Source of the DNA: Desulfobacteraceae bacterium
GTDB lineage: Bacteria > Desulfobacterota > Desulfobacteria > Desulfobacterales > Desulfosarcinaceae
Assembly (NCBI GenBank): GCA_027068085.1
Contig: JAMOUQ010000044.1
Location: 1-64,000 of the forward strand
Direction of reading: 5' to 3'
Length of the DNA: 64,000 nucleotides
Shown piece by piece: positions 16,950-25,720 of the stretch (position 1 is the first letter of the stretch; each line of letters opens with the position of its first letter). The notes beneath the pieces were generated by a model. That model saw only the letters and a list, made by a program, of their open reading frames with translations. It searched no databases and had not been told where the DNA came from. The position numbers and the translations under genes were made by a program.

Positions 16950-18340
16950 GGATCGTTCCTTCCGTTTTTGTTCTTGGCGGCCCGGTCTTCACCGGCCGGC
17001 CGGGTCTCTTCCACCAGGTCGGGCGGCAGTTCCCGGCCGGCCTTGATTCCAAGCCGTTTCAGGTTGGTGATTCTGCTTACAAGGTTTCCGCGGCCGGCTG
17101 TCAGGCGCTGGTAAGCCGTGAGATAAGCATCCTTGGCCCGGTCCAGCTTTTCTCCGACTTCTTTCAGTGCTTCTACGAAACCGACGAATTTGTCATACAG
17201 GCCGGCTGCCTGGCGGGCAATTTCCACTGCATGACGGCTCTGATATTCATGGCGCCAGATGTTTTCAATGGTTCTGAGGGTTACCAGGAGGGTGGATGGG
17301 CCAACGAGCATGACCCCGTTTTGCAAGGCTTCGCCTATCAGGTCCGGATCATGCTCGACGGCTGCCAGGAAGGCGGCTTCGACTGGCAGGAACATGAGGA
17401 TGAAATCCGGGCTGCGCATCCCTTCCAGTTCGTTGTAACGCTTGGCCGCCAGGCTGCGGATGTGTTCCCCGAGGGCCTGGAGGTGTTGCTTCATGGCGGC
17501 CTGCCGGCAATCGTCGTCCCGGCAGCGATGGTAACGTTCATAGGCCCGCAGGGAGACCTTGGCGTCGATGACGATGTTTCTGCCGCGGGGAAGGAAGATG
17601 ACAACGTCGGGCCGGTAGAGCCTTCCGTCCCTGTCGCGCAGGCTCAGCTGGGTCTCATATTCCCGCCCCCGGGACAGGCCGGAATTTTCCAGGACCCTTT
17701 CCAGGACTACCTCGCCCCAGTTGCCCTGGATCTTGCTGTCGCCCTTCAGGGCCCGGGTAAGGTTGAGGGCGTCCTGGCCGATGCGCTGGTTGAGCTTTTT
17801 GAGCCTTTCGATCTGGTTTGCCAGAATCGCCCGGTCGCGTGATTCCTTGTCGTAGGTATCATCTATCTTTCTTTTGAATTCCGCAAGTTGTGACTGAAGC
17901 GGTTCCAGCAGACCGCCGAGCAGGCTGCGGCTTTGGCGGGTGAAGCTGGCGCTTTTTTCCTCGAAGATACGGTTGGCCAGATTTTGAAATTCAAGCTTGA
18001 GTTCGCGATGGGCCTGCTGGAAAAATGCTGTCCGCTCTTTGGCTTCCCGGCGCTCTTTTTCCACGATAGCCCCGAGCCGGGCTTCGGCCGCCATCCGGCG
18101 GGCCAGCTCGGCCTGTATCCGCTCGAGCTGCCGGCGGTTTTCGCGGTACTCGGCTTCCGTCTGTTCCAGCTGGCTGTTTTTTTCGCGGCACCGGGCCAGC
18201 TGTCCGGTCAGATGGCGCAGACTTTGCTGCAGGGATTCGTTCCGCCGTCTCTGGACAATGATTATCGCAGCGCAGATCACCACGGCGCATCCCAGAGAAC
18301 CGATTGCGGTCCATATCAGCGGCGGAATTTCCAGAGACAT
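16931..18340 (-). CDS. rmuC: RmuC-family DNA recombination protein
   Basis: A 469-residue protein. A single N-terminal membrane segment (about residues 8-28) is followed by a long coiled coil to about residue 190 (SQLEQTEAEYRENRRQLERI). The RmuC nuclease-like domain then follows (ALKGDSKIQGNWGEVVLERVLENSG, RPDVVIFLPRGRNIVIDAKVSL, ILMFLPVEAAFLAAVEHD, LVGPSTLLVTLRTIENIW). RmuC limits inversions at short repeats in E. coli. The tail is Lys/Arg-rich. It overlaps the downstream nitroreductase gene by 19 bases; the two products have no known link. Confidence 0.92.
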   Translation of the reverse strand: MSLEIPPLIWTAIGSLGCAVVICAAIIIVQRRRNESLQQSLRHLTGQLARCREKNSQLEQTEAEYRENRRQLERIQAELARRMAAEARLGAIVEKERREAKERTAFFQQAHRELKLEFQNLANRIFEEKSASFTRQSRSLLGGLLEPLQSQLAEFKRKIDDTYDKESRDRAILANQIERLKKLNQRIGQDALNLTRALKGDSKIQGNWGEVVLERVLENSGLSRGREYETQLSLRDRDGRLYRPDVVIFLPRGRNIVIDAKVSLRAYERYHRCRDDDCRQAAMKQHLQALGEHIRSLAAKRYNELEGMRSPDFILMFLPVEAAFLAAVEHDPDLIGEALQNGVMLVGPSTLLVTLRTIENIWRHEYQSRHAVEIARQAAGLYDKFVGFVEALKEVGEKLDRAKDAYLTAYQRLTAGRGNLVSRITNLKRLGIKAGRELPPDLVEETRPAGEDRAAKNKNGRNDPCPTGK

Positions 18341-18596
18341 TTCCCTGACCCTTTCAAAAAAACTGACGGCATTTCAAAAAGTCATCCCAAGATCGTGGGG
18401 ACCGATCATAGCAGCCGGGCAAAGACCCGGCAAGCAGATGCTTTGCAGGGTTTTAACCTTGGAGGCCGCCGGAAAAGGTCCTGTCTGCCGGTTGGCGGTG
18501 CAAACAATCAATTGCTCCCGGGAGCGCTTTGAGATAATAGTAGGGGAATCCAGTTGCCCGGGCCGGGCATTTGCCAAAACCATTGAGGGAGTTGCC

Positions 18597-20489
18597 ATGC
18601 AAAAACATTCTTACTGGGCAGACCAGTACGTTGAAAAAAAATGTACGGCCTCTGAAGCCATTAAATGCATTCGCCCGGGCCAGAGGGTGTTTGTGGGGTC
18701 TTCATCCGGAGAGCCTCAGCACCTGGTGCGCCAGCTGGCCGAAGCGGCCGGGGAATTTGCCGACCTGGAGATAGTCCGCCTGCTGTGTCTCGAAATGGTG
18801 CCCCTGTCGTTGATTGCCACCAAGAGTCAGGGCCAGAGCCTGAATATCCGTTCCTTTTACCTGGGATCGGCAAAGTCCAGGAGGCTGGCGCGCAACGCAC
18901 GCTTTATCACCCCCATGAACCTGTCGGCCGTGCCGCGGCTGTTCCGTACCAAGCTTCTGCCCATCCAGGTGGCTCTGATTCAGACGACTCCGCCCGACGA
19001 TTTCGGCTGGATGAGCCTGGGAGTATCGGTCGACATCACCCTGGCCGCCGCCCTTTCGGCCGACATCGTCATAGCCCAGGTCAATCCCAGAATGCCCAGG
19101 GTCCTGGGCCAAAGCTTTATTCATGTCAACGACGTGGACCGGGTGGTGGAATATGAAGAACCCCTGCTGACCATCGAGAAGCTGCCCGAGTTCGAGGCCG
19201 CCAATCTTATCGGCAAGGCCATTGCCCGTCTCATAGAAGACGGCTCCACGGTTCAGATCAGCCCGGGAACCACTCAGAACGCCACCCTGCTGGCCCTTTC
19301 GGACAAAAACGATTTGGGGATTCACACCCAGTTTCTGACCGACGAAATGATGCATCTTTATGCCAGGGGGGTCATCACCAACCGGAAGAAAGGTTTCAAC
19401 GACGGCAAGCTGGTGGCCAGCAACGCCCTGGGAAGCGCCGGTCTTTACGAGTTTATCAACGACAATCCGGCCATCGAATTCCATCCTTCGGACTATGTCA
19501 ATGATCCGGCGGTGATCGGACGGCACAACAAAATGGTGGCCATGAACGTGGCCATGGCCATCGACCTGACCGGCCAGGTGGCGGCCGATGCTCTGCCCAA
19601 CAACTATTTTTCCGGAGTTTCGGGAATTCTGGATTTTACCCGGGGAGCCTTTCAGTCCAAAGGCGGAAAGTCGATTCTGCTGCTGCCGTCCACCAGTTTC
19701 GACGGCAAGACCAGCCGGGTCGTACCCCGGCTGGATGAAACGGCGGTGGTGGTGCCCCGGGGTGATGTGCAGTACGTGGCAACCGAGTTCGGGGTGGTCA
19801 ACCTGTTCGGAAAGAGCCTCCAGGAAAGGGCCCTGGCGATGATAAGCATCGCCCATCCGTCTTTCCGGGACGAGCTTTTTCATTACGCCAAGCAGATGAA
19901 CCTGCTGGGGCCGGAAAAGCGTCTCAAAGACGCTATTCGCAGTGTGTATCCCCTGCACCTGGAACAGACCGTGGTCGTCGGCGACCGCCGGCTTACCATC
20001 AGGCCTGCCAAACCGGTCGACCAGAGGCGCATCCAGGAGCATTTTTACAATCTGGACAAGCAGGACGTGGTGGCCCGCTTTTTCTACGACCGTGACCGGT
20101 TCGGCACGGACGAGGCCGAACAGATCTCCCAGGTTGACTATGAGAACAACCTTACCATCCTGGCGGTGGTCGGTGATTTCGGATTCGGCCAGGTGGTGGG
20201 AGTCGGTGAGTATCTGAGGGACCCCGAAGGCGACATGGCCGAAATCGCCTTTTCCGTCCTCAAGCCGTGGCAGGGCAAGGGGATCGGAAAGCTTCTGCTG
20301 GAAAGACTGGCCGAAGGAGCCAGGGAAAAAGGCATCGCCGGGTTCTACGCCTTCACCAATCCCGACAACGAGGCCATGATCGCCCTGTTCCGATCCCTGT
20401 CATGTGAAGTTGAAACCAGCCTCGAAGAAGACGGCCTGAAATTGTGGTGCCGTTTCGACGACCGGGCAGATGCCGAAAAGAGCGCCTGA
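18597..20489 (+). CDS. acetyl-CoA hydrolase/transferase fused to a GNAT acetyltransferase
   Basis: A 630-residue protein. Residues 1-440 match the CoA-transferase/acetyl-CoA hydrolase family (4-hydroxybutyrate or succinyl-CoA:acetate type). Visible features are GQRVFVGSSSGEPQHLVRQL at the N-terminus, GSTVQISPGTTQNATL, the region LGIHTQFLTDEMMHLYARGV with a candidate catalytic Glu, and GVSGILDFTRGAFQSKGGKS. Residues 460-630 form a GNAT domain (LTIRPAKPVDQRRIQEHFYN, VLKPWQGKGIGKLLLERLAE, with the RxxGxG/A-like acetyl-CoA loop). The ATG is preceded by GAGGGAG. The fusion could move CoA between acids, or acetylate a partner in response to acyl-CoA. It stands alone, divergent from rmuC. Confidence 0.88.
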   Translation: MQKHSYWADQYVEKKCTASEAIKCIRPGQRVFVGSSSGEPQHLVRQLAEAAGEFADLEIVRLLCLEMVPLSLIATKSQGQSLNIRSFYLGSAKSRRLARNARFITPMNLSAVPRLFRTKLLPIQVALIQTTPPDDFGWMSLGVSVDITLAAALSADIVIAQVNPRMPRVLGQSFIHVNDVDRVVEYEEPLLTIEKLPEFEAANLIGKAIARLIEDGSTVQISPGTTQNATLLALSDKNDLGIHTQFLTDEMMHLYARGVITNRKKGFNDGKLVASNALGSAGLYEFINDNPAIEFHPSDYVNDPAVIGRHNKMVAMNVAMAIDLTGQVAADALPNNYFSGVSGILDFTRGAFQSKGGKSILLLPSTSFDGKTSRVVPRLDETAVVVPRGDVQYVATEFGVVNLFGKSLQERALAMISIAHPSFRDELFHYAKQMNLLGPEKRLKDAIRSVYPLHLEQTVVVGDRRLTIRPAKPVDQRRIQEHFYNLDKQDVVARFFYDRDRFGTDEAEQISQVDYENNLTILAVVGDFGFGQVVGVGEYLRDPEGDMAEIAFSVLKPWQGKGIGKLLLERLAEGAREKGIAGFYAFTNPDNEAMIALFRSLSCEVETSLEEDGLKLWCRFDDRADAEKSA

Positions 20490-20502
20490 GCCCCGGGGGA
20501 TT

Positions 20503-21309
20503 TCAGCGAGCCGAAGGCTTGACGGCCTCGATGGTTGCCGAAACGATGTAGTCTTCCACCCGGCTGCCGGGAATCCAGTCCCTGATGAACTCCCGGCTTT
20601 CGGACACCGGCCTGATCCGGATGTCTTCAAAACCTGCCGCCTGCAGCATGCCCGAAAGCTCTTCTACGCAGGAGGCGCCCGATACGCAACCGGTATAAAA
20701 GGCCATTTCTTTCCTGATTTTTCCGGGCAGTTCGGCGGTGGTTACCACGTCGGATATCGCCAGCCTGCCGCCTGGCTTCAAGACCCGGTAGGCCTCGTTG
20801 AACACCCGCTGCTTGTCCGGCGAAAGGTTGATGACGCAGTTTGAGATTACAACGTCCACGGTCCGGTCTGCCACCGGCAGATATTCGATTTCCCCCAGAC
20901 GGAACTCTACGTTACTGAAATGGCTCTTTTCTGCATTGGCCCGGGCCCTGGAGACCATCTCCGGGGTCATGTCCACCCCGATGACCAGGCCCTTTTCCCC
21001 AACGGCCCGGGCCGCCAGAAAACAATCGAACCCTCCGCCGCTGCCCAGGTCGAGGACTATTTCACCTTCCTGCAGGCAGGCGATGGCTCCCGGGTTGCCG
21101 CAGCCGAGCCCCATGTCGGCGCCGTCGGGAACCTCGGCCATATCCTGCCGGCAATAGCCCATCTTTGAAGACAGCCCGGCTGCGGCCGCCTGGTCCGAAT
21201 CGCCGCAGCAGGCCGGGTCGCAATTGCGATCGAGGGCGATCTGTCTGTAATTTGCACGCACCTTTTGCCGGATCTGGTCTTTTTGCAGTATCTTGCCTTT
21301 GTTTTTCAT
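20503..21309 (-). CDS. arsM: arsenite methyltransferase-like SAM-dependent methyltransferase
   Basis: A 268-residue class I methyltransferase. The SAM-binding motif is VLDLGSGGGFDCFLAARAV. Three conserved Cys positions typical of ArsM are visible: GYCRQD near residue 55, SNCVINLSPDK near 155 and YTGCVSGASC near 205. The N-terminal KVRANYRQIALDR and DPACCGDS are also family-like. The reaction would be stepwise methylation of As(III). The ATG at 21309 fits the family start. There is no ars operon next to it, so a related metalloid or small-molecule substrate is possible. Confidence 0.85.
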   Translation of the reverse strand: MKNKGKILQKDQIRQKVRANYRQIALDRNCDPACCGDSDQAAAAGLSSKMGYCRQDMAEVPDGADMGLGCGNPGAIACLQEGEIVLDLGSGGGFDCFLAARAVGEKGLVIGVDMTPEMVSRARANAEKSHFSNVEFRLGEIEYLPVADRTVDVVISNCVINLSPDKQRVFNEAYRVLKPGGRLAISDVVTTAELPGKIRKEMAFYTGCVSGASCVEELSGMLQAAGFEDIRIRPVSESREFIRDWIPGSRVEDYIVSATIEAVKPSAR

Positions 21310-21556
21310 TAGTGTCTGTCCTCGATGTCGAATCCGTGCATAATTTCTGTCACCTTTGCCGTTTGTGTTCCGGTTGTCAAGCATGCAGATCAAGTTTGCT
21401 TCGCGCTCTATTGATCAGGGCCGCCGCAGCTGGTATACACCCCATGATGAGCGCGAATCAGACAAGAGAAAATCGGTCCCGCCCGGCCGCCTTCCGGCAG
21501 GCGGTCCGGTAGCAGACCGGTGGCCGCAGCCCGCAAAGGGGAAAGGAAATCCGGAC

Positions 21557-23584
21557 GTGTTGCAAAAAATCCTGGCAGCTATTTTGAACGATCCGGATTT
21601 TTTTGAAAAGCCGGTGCTGAAGGTCGATCCGCAAGACCTGGAGCCCGGTCTTCGACCGGCCTACATCCTGTTGCAGAGGTTTTTCCGTCGGCTGTCGGGG
21701 CTTCCGACAACGGCTCCCGTTGATATCGGGGATGAATGGAAAACGGCGGAGCTGTTTCTGGAGGCCGGTGCAGGCGCAATCAAGCAGGAATGGGAACAGC
21801 GCAGCAAACAGGATGCCGCATTCAGGGAAAGCCAGCAACAGCTGTATTGCTTTCTGTCAGGGCCCGCCGGCGCCCGCGACCGGGCCGGCAAGGTCCGGCA
21901 GGTTCAAAAGCTGTTTTTCCCCGAGGGCCTCGGCCTGCTGTCAGAGGATGACCGGTGCCGGCAGGAAAGGTTGTTGCGCAACAGGCGTGCGGTTGCAATC
22001 GGCAGGCCGAACGATTCTCCCATTGCCGATCCGGCCCGTGAAATTCTTTTCACCTCCAATATCCTGGTGACGGTGCCGCTGGATTCCGCAAAGGCCGGAG
22101 ACACGCCCGGCCTCCGGGAGCTTGTTGGCGGGATAACACCCGGTGCCCAGAAATACTGGTACGACCATCCCATTCCGATCGGCATTGCGGCCGACAGGAA
22201 TGAAGCCCTGTACGGCATGCGCGGTCTGGACCGGATGATGGCTTACGAAAAAGAAAGCGGCCATGTGCCTTCGGATGCCAGGCTGACCTGCCTGCTGTCT
22301 GCCTCCACCACCCATGACGAACTGCATGCCATCGTCAAGGATTACTTCGAGCTGGAATTCAGGGCCAATGGTCCCTGGGAAAACCTCGATCTTTTCTTGT
22401 TCAGCGAGACAGACTGCCGCCTGATCGTGGAAAAGGTGCTTGAGCCGCTTGTCGCCGAATTCATGCCCCGGGCCGGAGCCGAAGACCTGCTTGCCGTATT
22501 CGGCGTCGATGGCGAGTACGGCCGGCATTACTCTTTTCTGAAGGCCGTTGCCGCTTTCTGGCAGGTTTTCATAGATCCGCAGGTCAAAGCGACCTTCAAA
22601 ATAGACCTGGATCAGGTCTTTGACCAGCAGGCCCTGGTGCGGGAAACCGGCCATAGCGCCCTGGAGCATTTCAAAACCGCCCTGTGGGGGGCCGAGGCCA
22701 CCGACAACCTGGGACGCCCGGTCCGCCTGGGGATGATTGCCGGAGCCCTGGTAAACCATGACGATATTGCACAGTCGCTCTTTACCCCGGATGTGAAATA
22801 CCCTGAGCCGGACGACCTGTCGGCCGACGAACTGATCTTTTGCAGCCGCTTGCCCCAGGCCCTGTCGACTGCCGCCGAGATGATGTGCCGTTACGATTCA
22901 GACGGACTTGACGGGATTTCCAGGGCCCTGCAAAGGGTGCACGTGACCGGCGGCACCAACGGGATCCTGATCGAAGCCCTGCGCGCTTACCGGCCTTTTA
23001 CGCCTTCGGTCATCGGCCGGGCCGAGGACCAGGCCTACCTCATGTCGGTTCTTTTCGGGAAAAAACCCCACCTGCGTTATCTTCACAAGCCCGGTCTGAT
23101 CATGCGCCATGATCAGCAGGTCCTGGCCGGAGAGGCTGTGCAGGCCGCCTCGGTAGGCAAGATGGTGGGCGATTACGTGCGAATTCTCCAATTTTCGTAT
23201 TACGCCCGGGCCCTGCCCTGGCCTCCGGAAGAGACAAAGGCCCTGCTCGATCCTTTCACGGGTTGTTTTATCACGGCCCTGCCTTTTACCGTTGTTTACC
23301 TGCGCTTTGCCTTCAAGATTATGTCCATGCTGGAAAACGGTGCCCGGGCGCAGGCCCTGGAGTTCATGAAGCTGGGCAGCAGCCGCCTGCTGCCCTGGAT
23401 CAGGAGGCTCGGTGCCGGGGAAAATCCCATGGAAGAGGTTTTCAACAGAGAACGCCGGGCCTGGAACCTGTATTACGATCTTCTGGACCTGGCAGAAGGC
23501 GCGCTTGCCCGCAACCATGCCCGGGCCGGGGAAGCCAGGAGGCTGGCTGCGGAAATAATTCGTAACTGCAGGTTGAGCCTTTGA
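21557..23584 (+). CDS. large uncharacterised protein, possibly GT-A-fold glycosyltransferase
   Basis: About 675 residues from a GTG at 21557, which follows GGGGAAAGGA. An ATG at 21383 and a TTG at 21356 are in frame but add low-quality sequence. It is soluble, with no signal peptide. The central part reads like a nucleotide-sugar transferase: HPIPIGIAADRNEALYGMRG at about residue 210, FGVDGEYGRHYSFLKA at about 315, and later VTGGTNGILIEALRAYRPF and IGRAEDQAYL, the last resembling the GG...ED pattern of GT-A enzymes. A helical C-terminus follows. I cannot place it in a named family. It is flanked by arsM (divergent) and the CODH/ACS operon leader. Confidence 0.5.
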   Translation: MLQKILAAILNDPDFFEKPVLKVDPQDLEPGLRPAYILLQRFFRRLSGLPTTAPVDIGDEWKTAELFLEAGAGAIKQEWEQRSKQDAAFRESQQQLYCFLSGPAGARDRAGKVRQVQKLFFPEGLGLLSEDDRCRQERLLRNRRAVAIGRPNDSPIADPAREILFTSNILVTVPLDSAKAGDTPGLRELVGGITPGAQKYWYDHPIPIGIAADRNEALYGMRGLDRMMAYEKESGHVPSDARLTCLLSASTTHDELHAIVKDYFELEFRANGPWENLDLFLFSETDCRLIVEKVLEPLVAEFMPRAGAEDLLAVFGVDGEYGRHYSFLKAVAAFWQVFIDPQVKATFKIDLDQVFDQQALVRETGHSALEHFKTALWGAEATDNLGRPVRLGMIAGALVNHDDIAQSLFTPDVKYPEPDDLSADELIFCSRLPQALSTAAEMMCRYDSDGLDGISRALQRVHVTGGTNGILIEALRAYRPFTPSVIGRAEDQAYLMSVLFGKKPHLRYLHKPGLIMRHDQQVLAGEAVQAASVGKMVGDYVRILQFSYYARALPWPPEETKALLDPFTGCFITALPFTVVYLRFAFKIMSMLENGARAQALEFMKLGSSRLLPWIRRLGAGENPMEEVFNRERRAWNLYYDLLDLAEGALARNHARAGEARRLAAEIIRNCRLSL

Positions 23585-23647
23585 GATCCGGTCGGCGGCG
23601 GCAGGCCCGGGGCTGCAATCCGGCCGCAACATTATGAGCTATATCTA

Positions 23648-23675
23648 TTGACAAACAGCCCATCTTCTATATAAG
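23648..23675 (+). promoter_or_regulatory. sigma-70 type promoter of the CODH/ACS operon
   Basis: A perfect TTGACA (23648-23653), a 16-base spacer and TATAAG (23670-23675, five of six). A start near 23682 leaves about 380 bases of untranslated leader before the first gene. Confidence 0.65.
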
Positions 23676-23740
23676 GTGGGAAATTGATTTCAGGCGGGCT
23701 TTGTGAGGTGCTTTAACATTCCAGAATTATACTGTATTTT

Positions 23741-24020
23741 GGCTGTCCGGCCCGTATCGGTCCGGCTGTCTGAAACGGACCGCAAAACGGACAGGCTGCC
23801 AAGGGATTGCTGCAAGTGAGGACCAGGTTGACGGATCTCGTTGAGAAATCACCGCGACCTTCCAAACGATTCCCAGTCGTGCGGATCATTTATGGCCCGG
23901 ATATTGACTTTTCCAATAACGCCTATCCCATATTTAAAAATACAAAAATAAGAAAGGAGGGCTGCCACAGAAGATCCGAATCGTTTTTAAAGCCCCAGCG
24001 GTTTGTCGTTTATTCGACAA
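23741..24020 (+). promoter_or_regulatory. structured 5' leader of the CODH/ACS operon
   Basis: The leader has a two-tier stem-loop: outer CTGTCCG/CGGACAG (23743-23749 with 23788-23794) and inner CGGTCCG/CGGACCG (23758-23764 with 23776-23782). Closer to the gene is a small hairpin TTGTCG/CGACAA (24003-24008 with 24015-24020). An AAGGAGGG at about 23952 has no ATG behind it. No known riboswitch signature is evident; a regulatory role is inferred from length and pairing. Confidence 0.4.
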
Positions 24021-24062
24021 TTGCACCTCAACACTAACCGGTATACCGACAAGGAGGGAACA

Positions 24063-25652
24063 TTGGGTTTCGAATTCTTCAAAGAGAGTTATGCCGGCAG
24101 CGTCAAGGAGATTACCCTTGGTAAAGGAGACAAGGCGGTAACTGTCGGCGGACAGAATTGCTATCCTTTTTACACATTCGAAGGCGACATGCCCCATAAA
24201 CCCAAGATCGCCATGGAAATCTGGGACATGGAGCCTCCGGAATGGCCCGAAGCGGCCCGTAAACCATTTGCCGATGTTCTGAATGACCCTGCCGCCTGGG
24301 CCAAGAAGTGCGTCGAGCAATACGGGGCCGACATGATCGTGCTGCAGCTCAAGAGCACAGATCCCAACGACAAGGATGCCAGCCCGGAAGAGGCCGCGGC
24401 CACCGTCAAAAAAGTCCTTGAAGCGATCGACGTTCCCCTGATCGTCTGGGGGACCGCCAATGTGGAAAAAGACGAAGCCGTCCTGAAAAAGATCGCCGAG
24501 GAGTGCGACGGTGAGAATCTCATCCTGGGACCGGTGGAAGACAAGAACCACAAGGGTATCGGCGCTGCTGCCATGGGCTACGGCCACACCCTGATTTCGT
24601 CGTCGCCCATCGATGTCAACCTGGCCAAGCAGGTCAATATCCTCCTGGAAAACCTGGGCATGTCCATGGACAAGATCATCATCGATCCCACCACGGGCGG
24701 TCTGGGTTACGGCATGGAATACAGCTATTCCGTGATGGAGCGCCTGCGGATGGCCGCCCTGCAGCAGGGAGACGACAAGCTCCAGCTGCCGATCATAAAC
24801 AACCTGGCCAATGAAGTCTGGAAGTGCAAGGAAGCCAAGCAGCCTGCGGAAGAGGCTCCCACCCTGGGAGACCCCGAACGGCGGGCCATCCTGATGGAAG
24901 CTGTGGCTGCGGTGGTTTACCTGATGGCCGGATCGGATATCCTGATCATGCGCCATCCCGAAGCCGTGCGCCTGACAAAAGCCTTTATCGATCTGCTCAC
25001 CGACGGCGGCAGCGCAATGGATATAGCGCCCATTGCCAAGCAGCTGGAAGAGGTGGAGATAGATCTGGCGGCCCTGGCGCCCGAGCCTGACCTGACCATC
25101 GAGGAAGAGGCCAAGAAACCTGCTCCCAAGGCCAAGGCCGAGGCTCCGCCAAAGCCCAAGGCCGAGGCCCCGAAAGCGGCTGCGCCCAAGGCCAAGGCCG
25201 AGGCTCCCAAGCCCGAGCCCAAGCCGGAACCGGCCAAAGCCGCGGCACCGGCAGAGCCGGCCAAGGAAAAGACAGCCGAAGAAGCCAAGGCAGAGGCCGA
25301 AGCCAAGGCCAAGGCAGAGGCCGAGGCCAAAGCCAAGGCTGAAGCAGAAGCCAAGGCCAAGGCAGAGGCCGAGGCCAAAGCCAAGGCCGAAGCAGAGGCC
25401 AAGGCCAAGGCAGAGGCCGAAGCCAAAGCCAAGGCCGAGGAAGAGGCCCGCCTGAAGGCCGAACGCGAGCAGCGTGAGGCCGAGGAGCAGGAGCTGCGCC
25501 TGAAACGCGAGGCAGAGCGTGAAGCCCTGCGTGCCAAGCGGAAGCAGGAAGCCAAGGGCGCCAAGATTCCCAAGACTCCGGCCAAGGTCCAGAAAGATAT
25601 GCTGGACAAGCTGGTGGAACAACTGGACCGTATCCATCGCCGTGTAGCTTAA
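24063..25652 (+). CDS. acsD: CFeSP small subunit (CODH/ACS delta) with long Ala/Lys/Glu tail
   Basis: A 529-residue protein. The TTG at 24063 is the start because AAGGAGGG ends five bases before it, and the reading MGFEFFKESY fits the family. Residues 1-345 are the TIM-barrel corrinoid/Fe-S protein small subunit (WDMEPPEWPEAARKPF, ADMIVLQLKSTDPNDKDASP, IIIDPTTGGLGYGMEYSYSV, MAGSDILIMRHPEAV). It pairs with the large subunit to carry the methyl group between methyl-H4folate and acetyl-CoA synthase. Residues 350-529 are additional: Pro/Lys/Ala-rich, then six exact AEAEAKAK units, a charged helix and a distinct end (PKTPAKVQKDMLDKLVEQLD). The usual small subunit is about 310-325 residues. First gene of the operon. 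Confidence 0.9.
   Translation: MGFEFFKESYAGSVKEITLGKGDKAVTVGGQNCYPFYTFEGDMPHKPKIAMEIWDMEPPEWPEAARKPFADVLNDPAAWAKKCVEQYGADMIVLQLKSTDPNDKDASPEEAAATVKKVLEAIDVPLIVWGTANVEKDEAVLKKIAEECDGENLILGPVEDKNHKGIGAAAMGYGHTLISSSPIDVNLAKQVNILLENLGMSMDKIIIDPTTGGLGYGMEYSYSVMERLRMAALQQGDDKLQLPIINNLANEVWKCKEAKQPAEEAPTLGDPERRAILMEAVAAVVYLMAGSDILIMRHPEAVRLTKAFIDLLTDGGSAMDIAPIAKQLEEVEIDLAALAPEPDLTIEEEAKKPAPKAKAEAPPKPKAEAPKAAAPKAKAEAPKPEPKPEPAKAAAPAEPAKEKTAEEAKAEAEAKAKAEAEAKAKAEAEAKAKAEAEAKAKAEAEAKAKAEAEAKAKAEEEARLKAEREQREAEEQELRLKREAEREALRAKRKQEAKGAKIPKTPAKVQKDMLDKLVEQLDRIHRRVA
25290..25433. repeat. six tandem 24-bp repeats inside acsD
   Basis: Six contiguous 24-base units each encode the octapeptide AEAEAKAK. Units 2 and 4 are identical at the DNA level (GCAGAGGCCGAGGCCAAAGCC and so on), the others differ at silent sites. 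The run is in frame, so gain or loss of units would not break the gene. Confidence 0.85.
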
Positions 25653-25720
25653 GGCGGTCTTGAAGACCGTTTCTGGATGCAGTTTAGCTATTTTGACACA
25701 ACCATGGGGAGGAACCTCTA

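Noticed and set aside
23682-24062. Cobalamin riboswitch before the CODH/ACS operon
   Set aside because: I looked for the B12-box pattern and did not find it; the pairings do not resemble that fold.
23952-24062. A leader peptide after the AAGGAGGG at about 23952
   Set aside because: Only a CTG could start it and the frame runs into acsD in another frame with no sensible sequence.
25290-25433. Tandem repeats as a CRISPR array
   Set aside because: The units are contiguous, without spacers, and in frame inside a gene.
23934-25637. A minus-strand frame with Gly/Leu repeats opposite acsD
   Set aside because: The apparent repeats are the reverse of the AEAEAKAK-coding array; the acsD reading has family domains and a proper start.
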